Shown here: in pieces, positions 1 through 5,408 of the stretch
Layout of the letters: every line of letters begins with the position of its first letter
Numbering within the stretch: the stretch's first letter is position 1
Source of the DNA: an uncultured Collinsella sp.
Lineage (GTDB): Bacteria; Actinomycetota; Coriobacteriia; Coriobacteriales; Coriobacteriaceae
Reading direction: 5' to 3'
Assembly (NCBI GenBank): GCA_900557505.1
Contig: USTC01000099.1
Location: forward strand, 1 to 5,408
DNA length: 5,408 nt
Position numbers and translations under genes: made by a program
Notes under the pieces: generated by a model
Databases searched by the model: none
What the model was told of the DNA's origin: nothing
What the model saw: only the letters and a program-made list of their open reading frames with translations

Positions 1-20
1 GGCGTTTGCAGCGTCGAGCC

Positions 21-48
21 GTTACGCGGTTTGGTAAAACCGCGTAAC
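21..48. terminator. 12-bp perfect hairpin at the end of the YhgE/Pip operon
   Basis: GTTACGCGGTTT (21-32) and AAACCGCGTAAC (37-48) pair perfectly around a 4-base loop. On the minus strand the stem begins at the last base of the TAG stop codon (50-48). It is positioned as the operon's transcript end, but no T tract follows on the minus strand (CGGCTCGACG). On the plus strand the following bases, TAGATTAATTTG, are moderately T-rich. It may therefore be a bidirectional or convergent terminator, or an RNA-stabilising hairpin. Confidence 0.5.
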
Positions 49-2237
49 TAGATTAATTTGGTTGATTCCAGCTTTTCGATAATCCAGTCGTTGGCTTTGA
101 TGACCGGGCGGCGGAAGACGACGCCCAGGGCCAGCGACGGAATCAGATAGCTCGCCAGAATACCCAGCTCAACCCAGTACTCCATATGGTAGGCACCGGC
201 CATGGCGGCGTGCATGGCGTTGATGCCGTGGGTAAACGGCAGGAACGGATAGATCGCCTGGAACACGGGACCGGTCATCTCGATGGGGAACGTGCCACCC
301 GAACCGCCGACCTGCATGACCAGCAGCACGACAGCGAGGGCCTTGCCGATATCGCCAAACGAAACCGTAAGCGTGTAGACGATATTGGAGAACACGAGAC
401 TCGCAACCCAGCCCGCCAGCACAAACTGCAACGGGTTGTCGCACTGGATGCCAAAGAACAGAATGTCGCCCGCGCACACGAGCGTTGCCTGCAGCAAGGC
501 CAGACCGCCAAAGAACAGATAACGGCCCAGGTAGATCTCGTGCAGGCGCACGGGAATGAGCTCGTTGATAAGCTCATCGTCAACCGAGACCTTCATCATG
601 GCCGCCAGTACGATCGAGCCGACCCAGAGCGACAGAATCGTGTAGAACGGCGCCATGGCCGAACCGTAGTTGCGGATTGGATACACCGGCTTACGGTCGA
701 GTGCGACAGGGCCGGAAAGCGACACGGCGAGGCCCTCGGGGTCGCTGCCAATCATTGTCTTAATCATGGCCAGGTCACCCGAGATCAGAGCGCTATCAAG
801 CTCGTCCTTAAAGGCGCTGATCTTGTCCGACGCCTCGCCCAGCTGATCGGAAGCCTTGTTGACGAGCCTTGCAGCCTTGGAGAGACCCTTCGCGAGCGAC
901 CCGGATGCGTCGGTCAGACCGTCTACGGCACTATCCAGGTCACCCGAGATACCGTTCAGGGAATCCAGAACGCCCGAAATGGTCTTCTTGAGCTCTTTGG
1001 CCTTAACCGAGAACGTAGAATCGTAGTCAATCTTGGCGCCCGAGATACCATCCTTGGCGTCCGTGATTGCCTGATCGACCTCGGCACGCGACTTGTTAAC
1101 CTCTGCCATGCTGTTCGTGAGCGACGTCGCGATGTTCGTCAGCTCATTGGCGTTGTTGCGATACTCAACGGCGATTCTGCCCAGCGACGTCGCAGCGGAC
1201 TTGAGGCCGTCTTTGAGCTTGTCATCGCTCACCTGGTCGGCAAGGCTGCGGAGCTGATCGGCCATCGCATCGATATCCTTGGCGCGCGCATCGAGGGCCG
1301 CAGCGGCTTCGTTGAGCTGAGACACCGTAAGGTCAACATGCTGATTCGCGGCATCAAATGCCTTCGCAAGCTCGGCGGACACGTTGTCGAACGAGCCCGC
1401 GCTTCCGTCAATCGCCGCGTCAACGGCATCGTTGGCGGCCTTGAGCGCTTCCTTGGAATCATTGATGCCACTCTTGGCGTGCTCCATCAGCTGCTTCGTC
1501 GACTCATCAACGGTGCCCGTCTGCTTGAGCATGCCACCCGCCGATGTCAGTGAATCGGACGTAGAGCTCAAAACGCCCGCCAGCGACGTTGCGCTGGTCT
1601 GAACGTCTTGCAGGTCCTGGACCGAATCGCCCAGCGTAGAGGACAGATTGGCGATAAAGTTGCTCACCTGGTCGGTGCTCATGTAATCGAGCAGGCTGGA
1701 CACCGTCTTAAGACCGATGGTCGTGATGGTCTTGGTAAAGGTCTCGTTGACCTGACTCTGGACGGCACTCGAGCCCTTCTCGGTCACGATCTGTGCGATG
1801 GCGTTGGCCTTCTGGTTCTCATAGAACTCGATATCGGCGTGCTTCACCTCGGTCGAGAAAAGCGTCATCATGTCGGCGCTAAACGTTTTAGGGATAACGA
1901 CGGCTGCGTAGTACGCGCCCGACTTAACGCCCTCAATCGCCTTATCGCGGTCGTTGAGGACGACCCAGTCGAAGTTCTCGTTGCCGCGCAGGGTGGCGGT
2001 TACGTTTTCGCCCACGTTGACCTCAACGGGAATCAGATCGCTCTCGTAACCCTCGTCGGTGTTGACCACTGCAATCTTAAGGTTGCCGGTATTGCCGTAG
2101 GGATCCCAGCTTCCGGCGATGTTAAACCACGCGTACAGGCACGGCACGATGATCAGGCCCATCACGACGACCATGCCGATCACGGAGCGAGACACGTTTT
2201 GGACATCGCGCTTAAACAGGTGCAGGATGTTTTTCAT
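48..2237 (-). CDS. YhgE/Pip family membrane protein with a long extracellular coiled-coil domain (second gene of the pair)
   Basis: This 729-residue protein has the YhgE/Pip layout. A short cytosolic N-terminus carries FKRD (8-11). One membrane helix (about 18-40) runs into LYAWFNI and WDPYGNT. A large external region (about 41-525) contains SGAYYAAVVIPKTFS (106-120), and from about 180 to 480 it is rich in Ala, Ser, Asp and Leu heptads typical of coiled coil; it contains no cysteine. After APFYT (529-533) come about five membrane helices (roughly 530-549, 573-597, 603-623, 631-648 and 688-708), with GGSGGTFPIEM (644-654) and PFTHGIN (667-673) resembling ABC-2-type permease C-termini. Known relatives include Lactococcus Pip and Bacillus YueB, both needed for phage adsorption or DNA entry, and the type VII secretion component EsaA. 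The natural substrate or role of most YhgE/Pip proteins is not settled. The ATG start is secure because a full Shine-Dalgarno lies 7 bases upstream. The gene directly abuts its paralogue and appears intact. Family assignment is confident; function is unknown. Confidence 0.93.
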   Translation of the reverse strand: MKNILHLFKRDVQNVSRSVIGMVVVMGLIIVPCLYAWFNIAGSWDPYGNTGNLKIAVVNTDEGYESDLIPVEVNVGENVTATLRGNENFDWVVLNDRDKAIEGVKSGAYYAAVVIPKTFSADMMTLFSTEVKHADIEFYENQKANAIAQIVTEKGSSAVQSQVNETFTKTITTIGLKTVSSLLDYMSTDQVSNFIANLSSTLGDSVQDLQDVQTSATSLAGVLSSTSDSLTSAGGMLKQTGTVDESTKQLMEHAKSGINDSKEALKAANDAVDAAIDGSAGSFDNVSAELAKAFDAANQHVDLTVSQLNEAAAALDARAKDIDAMADQLRSLADQVSDDKLKDGLKSAATSLGRIAVEYRNNANELTNIATSLTNSMAEVNKSRAEVDQAITDAKDGISGAKIDYDSTFSVKAKELKKTISGVLDSLNGISGDLDSAVDGLTDASGSLAKGLSKAARLVNKASDQLGEASDKISAFKDELDSALISGDLAMIKTMIGSDPEGLAVSLSGPVALDRKPVYPIRNYGSAMAPFYTILSLWVGSIVLAAMMKVSVDDELINELIPVRLHEIYLGRYLFFGGLALLQATLVCAGDILFFGIQCDNPLQFVLAGWVASLVFSNIVYTLTVSFGDIGKALAVVLLVMQVGGSGGTFPIEMTGPVFQAIYPFLPFTHGINAMHAAMAGAYHMEYWVELGILASYLIPSLALGVVFRRPVIKANDWIIEKLESTKLI

Positions 2238-5096
2238 TTATGCCTCACCTCCTTTGGAGTGCTTGCCGAGCGGGGCGGTGTCCCCGTCGTTTCCGTTTAC
2301 GTTGTCAACGCCGTCGGCATCTTGAACCTTACGATGCGCACCGATATGCGGCAGACGGCTCGTGGGCTGTTCGCTGTCCTTGGTGCCCCGCTCGCTGGCG
2401 TTGAGACCAAACATGCGACGGGCGGCAGGGATGGCAGCCGTGTGCTCGCGCATCTCGCGGCGAAGGTCCTCGTCCGAAAGCGCCGAGATGCGCATCTGGG
2501 TATTGAGGCTCGCGCGGATATATTCGATATTGATAAGCCAGCCGCAGATGGCAATGACCGAGACAATCCAGATGACCAGCAGGATGATCTTGCCGTTATT
2601 GTCGATATCGAGCACCGTCGAAAGCACAAAGAGCAGAACCTGCACGCCTACCACAGCGGCAAAACCGCCCTTGATGTAGTAGGGGTAGCGATGCTCAAAC
2701 GCCACGGCATGGTCGAGCACCTCGCGACGGTACGAATCGGAATCGAGCACGACGCGCATGGCCGTGCGCAGCGAATAGCGCTGGCGCGGCAGGTCGTTGG
2801 ACTCGCAGATCATGAGGCCCGTCGTGGAAAGCTGCTTATCAAAGAGCAGGTTGAGGTTGAGCAGCAACGGGCGCAGCTGCAGACCGATAAAGAGCGCGAT
2901 GATAAGGAACACGCCCAGGATGCACAGGTTAAACAGGTAGTTGAACGAGTACATGCCACCGACGGTCTCGCGCAGCAGGTTGATGCCATAGGTGAAGGGC
3001 AGCAGCGGATGCAGCCATTGGAAGAAGCCGGGCATCATCTCGATGGGATACATGCCCGACGAGCCGGGAATCTGCACAATGACGAGGATGACGCCGATTG
3101 CCTTGCCGATATGCTTAAAGGTGGTGGACAGCGCATAGATGATGTTGACGTAGGTGAACGAGATAGCGATGCCGCCCAGCACAAAGAGCAGCGGATTGAC
3201 GCACTGAACGCCAATGACCAGGTCGCCCACCGTAACGATAATGGCCTGGAACGCGCCCAGGATCACCAGCAGCAGCCAGCGGCCAAAGTAGCCCTGACGC
3301 GCCGTAAAGCTACCGATGCCCTCGCGGTCGACCTCGAGCTTGTAGATGGCGATGAGCACATAGCCGCCCACCCACAGCGCCAGATTGGTGTAGAAGGGCG
3401 CGATGCCCGAGCCAAAGCTCTTGACCGGATAGATTGACTTGGACGTCAGCTCAACCGGAGATGCCATGAAATCTGCCACGTCATCGACGTCGACGTCCAT
3501 GAGGTCGGCCAACTCGCCCATAGACTCAGAGGTCTGCAGCGCCGCAATGTCATTGGCGGCGGTCGCGAGCTTGTCCTGAACCTTGGCAAGGGAGGCGTCG
3601 GTTTGGGACAGCGTGGTCTTTGCCTGCTTGAGCGTGGCGTCGAGCTGCGCCAGCGTGCCGCGCGCGCTCGCTATCGTGGGGGTCATACCCGATACAATGC
3701 CGGTCAAATCGCCCGAAACGGCGGCAAAGGAGTCAAGCGCGCTCGAAGCCTTCGGCAGTGCGTTCTGCCCCAGATCGGTCTGAGCCTGACCGAGGTTAGC
3801 CGTGCCGGTCTGAATTGCCGCGTTGAGTGCGTTGCTCGCGCTTGAGATTGCCGTAGCGTCGTTTGCCATGGCGCTCGACTGTGCAGAAAGGCCATCCTTG
3901 ATGCTCTGCAGCTTCTGGTTTTGCTCGCGAAGCGAATTGATGGTCGATGCGATGAGCGCGTCGGCGTCCTCCGATCCCGTCGACGTATCGTTAGCGAGAA
4001 TCTGCAGGCGCTCGATGACAGCGCTGTTGTGGTCAATCGTCGCCTGAAGGGATTCGAGCGAGTTGTCGATTCGAGTGGTCGTGGACGTAACCGTACCGGT
4101 AAGTCTGCCAATCGCGGCGTTCGCAGAAGCCGATGTCTTACTCAGCACGATGCTGCCCTCCGAAAGTGCCTTGGAGAGCGAGGTGATGGACTTGCCAGCC
4201 GTGGTGCGAGCTTCGCCCAGCAGATCATTACCCTGAGCGATTGCCTGCGTTAGCGAGGGCGCCTGTCCTTGCAGGCCCGTCAACGCAGCATCGGCCGAAG
4301 CAATCGAGCCGCTTGTCTTGTCGATGGCGGTGTTCATGTCGCCGATGGAATCACGTACTTCGCCCAGGGTGTCAGACGCCTCGGACACCGAGCCCGCCAG
4401 CGAATCCTGGGTCTGGGTTGCCTTGTCTTTAAGGTCGATGCCAGCATCTTTGGCAATGCCCGCGACGGTCTCGCCCACCGTGGAGACAAACTCCGAGTTG
4501 ATCTGCTCCTCGATGGTGTTGGCACCGGTATCGGTGACCTTGGGCGCAATGGCGCTCTTTTTCTCGTTGACGTAATAGGTGAGCTTCGGCTGATGGTAAT
4601 TGCCGTCGAGCATCGAGACGAGATTGTCGGAGAAGTTCTTGGGAATCACGATGGCAGCATAGTATTCGCCACTTTCGACGCCCTCTTTGGCATCTGCCGC
4701 CGAGTCGACGAAGGTCCAGCCAAGCTGGTCGTTCTCCTTGAGCTGGTCGACCACCTTATCGCCTGCGTTAAGCTCGCCCACTAGGTCATTCTGGGTGCCC
4801 TGATCGTTGTTGGCGATGGCGATTTTAATGCCCTGGGTATTTCCGTACGGATCCCAGTTGGCAACGATGTTGTACCAGGCATACAGCGAGGGAATGACGC
4901 ACACGCCCAGGGTAACCACCAGGGCGACGGGGTTCATAAGCAGTCGCTTAATGTCGCGCTTAAATATCGCAAAGGAGACCTTTGCGTTGGATAGTTTGCT
5001 GCCGAGACTCACGCTTGGACCATCCATCCTGTCGTTGAATCGAATCGTACTATCGACAACCATTGTACGTAGGCGCTTTAGCGTCTCAGAGCACAA
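2238..5096 (-). CDS. YhgE/Pip family membrane protein with a C-terminal two-helix extension (first gene of the pair)
   Basis: The longest open frame gives 952 residues from a TTG at 5096. It is a paralogue of the next gene: FKRD (45-48), a membrane helix (about 54-76), LYAWYNI and WDPYGNT (71-87), SGEYYAAIVIPKNFS (142-156), a cysteine-free coiled-coil-rich external region (about 77-560), APFYT (566-570), then five membrane helices (about 569-586, 606-630, 634-655, 664-680 and 718-741) with PIEM (684-687) and PFTYGIN (700-706). Unlike its partner it continues for about 200 residues: a basic segment, two more likely helices (about 809-829 and 836-856) and a hydrophilic tail (857-952). The start is uncertain. 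ATG codons at 5063 (residue 12) and 5027 (residue 24) and a GTG at 5012 (residue 29) are alternatives. None has a good Shine-Dalgarno, and residues 1-44 use more A/T-ending and rare codons (CTA, AGG, CGA) than the rest, so a shorter protein is plausible. The partner has only 7 residues before FKRD. Family confident; role unknown; probably a cell-surface complex subunit. Confidence 0.9.
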   Translation of the reverse strand: MCSETLKRLRTMVVDSTIRFNDRMDGPSVSLGSKLSNAKVSFAIFKRDIKRLLMNPVALVVTLGVCVIPSLYAWYNIVANWDPYGNTQGIKIAIANNDQGTQNDLVGELNAGDKVVDQLKENDQLGWTFVDSAADAKEGVESGEYYAAIVIPKNFSDNLVSMLDGNYHQPKLTYYVNEKKSAIAPKVTDTGANTIEEQINSEFVSTVGETVAGIAKDAGIDLKDKATQTQDSLAGSVSEASDTLGEVRDSIGDMNTAIDKTSGSIASADAALTGLQGQAPSLTQAIAQGNDLLGEARTTAGKSITSLSKALSEGSIVLSKTSASANAAIGRLTGTVTSTTTRIDNSLESLQATIDHNSAVIERLQILANDTSTGSEDADALIASTINSLREQNQKLQSIKDGLSAQSSAMANDATAISSASNALNAAIQTGTANLGQAQTDLGQNALPKASSALDSFAAVSGDLTGIVSGMTPTIASARGTLAQLDATLKQAKTTLSQTDASLAKVQDKLATAANDIAALQTSESMGELADLMDVDVDDVADFMASPVELTSKSIYPVKSFGSGIAPFYTNLALWVGGYVLIAIYKLEVDREGIGSFTARQGYFGRWLLLVILGAFQAIIVTVGDLVIGVQCVNPLLFVLGGIAISFTYVNIIYALSTTFKHIGKAIGVILVIVQIPGSSGMYPIEMMPGFFQWLHPLLPFTYGINLLRETVGGMYSFNYLFNLCILGVFLIIALFIGLQLRPLLLNLNLLFDKQLSTTGLMICESNDLPRQRYSLRTAMRVVLDSDSYRREVLDHAVAFEHRYPYYIKGGFAAVVGVQVLLFVLSTVLDIDNNGKIILLVIWIVSVIAICGWLINIEYIRASLNTQMRISALSDEDLRREMREHTAAIPAARRMFGLNASERGTKDSEQPTSRLPHIGAHRKVQDADGVDNVNGNDGDTAPLGKHSKGGEA
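2245..2255 (-). promoter_or_regulatory. Shine-Dalgarno of the downstream gene, inside the end of the upstream gene
   Basis: The minus strand reads AAAGGAGGTGA here, a near-complete match to the 16S anti-Shine-Dalgarno, and ends 7 bases before the ATG at 2237. It lies within the codons for the last residues of the upstream protein (Ser-Lys-Gly-Gly-Glu-Ala). The upstream TAA (2240-2238) is followed immediately by the ATG. This fixes the downstream start and argues for translation coupled to the upstream gene. Confidence 0.88.
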
Positions 5097-5100
5097 TGGT
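5059..5100 (-). repeat. Inverted repeat across the alternative starts of the first YhgE/Pip gene
   Basis: ACCATTGTAC (5059-5068) and GCACAATGGT (5091-5100) are inverted repeats matching at 9 of 10 positions. Within the loop, CGCT and AGCG (5074-5083) form a further small hairpin. The arms contain the TTG at 5096 and the ATG at 5063. If translation really starts at 5027 or 5012, this is a structured leader; otherwise it is coding sequence. Confidence 0.35.
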
Positions 5101-5119
5101 ATTGAGTTTTGCGGGTAGC

Positions 5120-5148
5120 AATATACTACGAAGATGAGTTAGCGTACA
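5120..5148 (-). promoter_or_regulatory. Candidate promoter of the YhgE/Pip operon
   Basis: On the minus strand, TATATT (5125-5120) is a good -10 match, with a poor -35 match TGTACG (5148-5143) 17 bases upstream. Initiation would fall near 5113, leaving about 17 bases to the TTG at 5096, about 50 to the ATG at 5063 and about 86 to the ATG at 5027. A weaker alternative pairs TTGTGA (5182-5177) with GATACT (5161-5156) at a 15-base spacing. No promoter is evident between the two YhgE/Pip genes. Confidence 0.3.
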
Positions 5149-5155
5149 GTTGTAC
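5144..5155. promoter_or_regulatory. Candidate repressor operator: GTACA-N2-TGTAC palindrome
   Basis: A perfect 5-bp inverted repeat with a 2-bp centre (GTACA GT TGTAC) lies about 50 bp upstream of the most distal start of the YhgE/Pip operon. A second GTACAGT follows in direct orientation at 5152-5158, giving an 8-bp periodicity. It overlaps the -35 side of the best nearby promoter candidate, the usual place for a repressor site. Short palindromes of this type are typical of TetR-like dimers, and TetR-type genes are often found near YhgE/Pip genes. No regulator is encoded in the window, so the assignment is inference. Confidence 0.35.
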
Positions 5156-5202
5156 AGTATCTTTAATTTCAGCAGGTCACAAAACCACAACCCGCACAAA
5201 TA

Positions 5203-5231
5203 AATGATCCCTTGGGGACGGAAGGATCATT
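5203..5231. repeat. 8-bp stem-loop (AATGATCC / GGATCATT)
   Basis: Perfect 8-bp arms at 5203-5210 and 5224-5231 flank a 13-base loop that reads CTTGGGGACGGAA on the plus strand. It sits 8 bases from the larger inverted repeat and upstream of the YhgE/Pip promoter region. On the minus strand it is followed by TATTTG, so it could be a second terminator. It could equally be part of a composite dispersed repeat or a protein-binding site. The sequence alone does not decide. Confidence 0.4.
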
Positions 5232-5239
5232 CAAAAGGA

Positions 5240-5309
5240 AACGAGAGTGGAAAATCTCCCACTTCAAGCCCGCATTCGAGCCAAAAGTGGGAGATTATCC
5301 ACTCTCGTT
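5240..5309 (-). terminator. 25-bp imperfect inverted repeat: likely terminator of the gene to the right, or a dispersed palindromic repeat
   Basis: The arms at 5240-5264 and 5285-5309 pair over 25 positions with a single mismatch (5252 against 5297), around a 20-base loop. Read on the minus strand, it begins about 30 bases after the stop codon at 5340 and is followed by the T-rich tail GTTTCCTTTTG, as expected of an intrinsic terminator. Each arm also holds its own short palindrome (AGTGG, 8-base gap, CCACT), so four half-sites are present. That internal symmetry and the length of the stem exceed what a simple terminator needs and also fit a REP-like or miniature mobile repeat. No transposase is present in the window. 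Confidence 0.55.
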
Positions 5310-5339
5310 CTAATCTAGTTACGGTGCCGTATCCCCGAA

Positions 5340-5408
5340 CTACATCAAGTTGCAAACAGCTGCTGCGAAGGCCACAGGATCCTCGGGGAGGATGCCCTCG
5401 ACCAGCAG
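5340..5408 (-). CDS. C-terminal end of an unidentified protein (partial, runs off the right edge)
   Basis: An open minus-strand frame enters at the right edge and ends at TAG (5342-5340) after 22 codons; the protein ends ...LPEDPVAFAAAVCNLM. Third codon positions are strongly G/C (CTG, CTG, GTC, GAG, GGC, ATC, CTC, CCC, GAG and so on), matching the two complete genes, and the stop is followed by noncoding DNA with a large hairpin. This supports a true gene end rather than a chance frame. The residues are too few for me to name a family. It is co-directional with the YhgE/Pip pair but separated from it by 243 bases that contain likely termination and promoter signals, so it is probably a separate transcription unit. 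Confidence 0.6.
   Translation of the reverse strand: MLVEGILPEDPVAFAAAVCNLM

Noticed and set aside
186..1553. A 455-codon plus-strand open frame antisense to the downstream gene
   Set aside because: The translation is Arg/Gly/Asp-rich with no family features, while the minus frame over the same bases encodes conserved YhgE/Pip motifs and membrane helices.
700..1700. Repeated Ser/Ala/Asp/Leu pattern in the external region taken as a tandem DNA repeat
   Set aside because: The periodicity is at the protein level (heptad-like coiled coil). The bases do not repeat exactly, so it is not a nucleotide repeat.
1608..3437. A 609-codon open frame on the plus strand, antisense across both YhgE/Pip genes
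   Set aside because: It mirrors strongly codon-biased minus-strand genes, crosses their junction without regard to it, has His/Asp/Arg-rich low-complexity composition and shows no recognisable domain. Long antisense frames of this kind are expected in GC-rich DNA.
48..5096. Interpretation as an ABC drug exporter or as a defined phage-defence system
   Set aside because: No ATP-binding partner (Walker A and B) is encoded in the window, and no nuclease, toxin or nucleotide-signalling domain is visible. Only the YhgE/Pip relationship is supported.
5097..5339. Small genes, a riboswitch or a tRNA in the noncoding stretch
   Set aside because: I saw no convincing short frame with a ribosome-binding site, no cloverleaf and no riboswitch core. 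The stretch is accounted for by palindromes and promoter-like elements.

Overview
This window looks like part of a chromosome from a high-GC actinobacterium of the gut, most likely a Coriobacteriia member such as Collinsella. That assignment is an inference from the G/C-ending codon use, the TAG and TAA stops, the perfect AAAGGAGGTGA ribosome-binding site and the style of the two proteins. No marker gene fixes the taxonomy.

Almost all of the window (48-5096) is a two-gene operon on the minus strand, read from right to left. The upstream gene (2238-5096) and the downstream gene (48-2237) both encode large YhgE/Pip-type membrane proteins. Each has one N-terminal membrane helix, a long cysteine-free extracellular region rich in predicted coiled coil, and a C-terminal ABC-2-like membrane domain. 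The two are clearly paralogous: the FKRD, LYAW.N...WDPYGNT, SG.YYAA.VIPK.FS, APFYT..LWVG and PIEM...PF..GIN motifs recur in the same order. They differ at the C-terminus, where the upstream protein continues for about 200 residues with two further membrane helices and a charged tail. The genes abut exactly (TAA followed at once by ATG), and the second gene's ribosome-binding site lies inside the last codons of the first. This suggests coupled translation and a possible hetero-oligomer.

The noncoding stretch 5097-5339 holds, going upstream from the operon, a candidate promoter with a GTACA-N2-TGTAC palindrome over its -35 region, an 8-bp stem-loop at 5203-5231, and a 25-bp imperfect inverted repeat at 5240-5309. 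The last probably terminates the gene to the right or is a dispersed repeat. Only the final 22 codons of that gene are in the window (5340-5408, minus strand). At the left edge, a 12-bp perfect hairpin (21-48) begins at the last base of the operon's stop codon.

I see no RNA gene, CRISPR array, insertion sequence or recognised defence gene. The points most worth following up are the asymmetric paralogous pair, its candidate operator and the intergenic inverted repeats.
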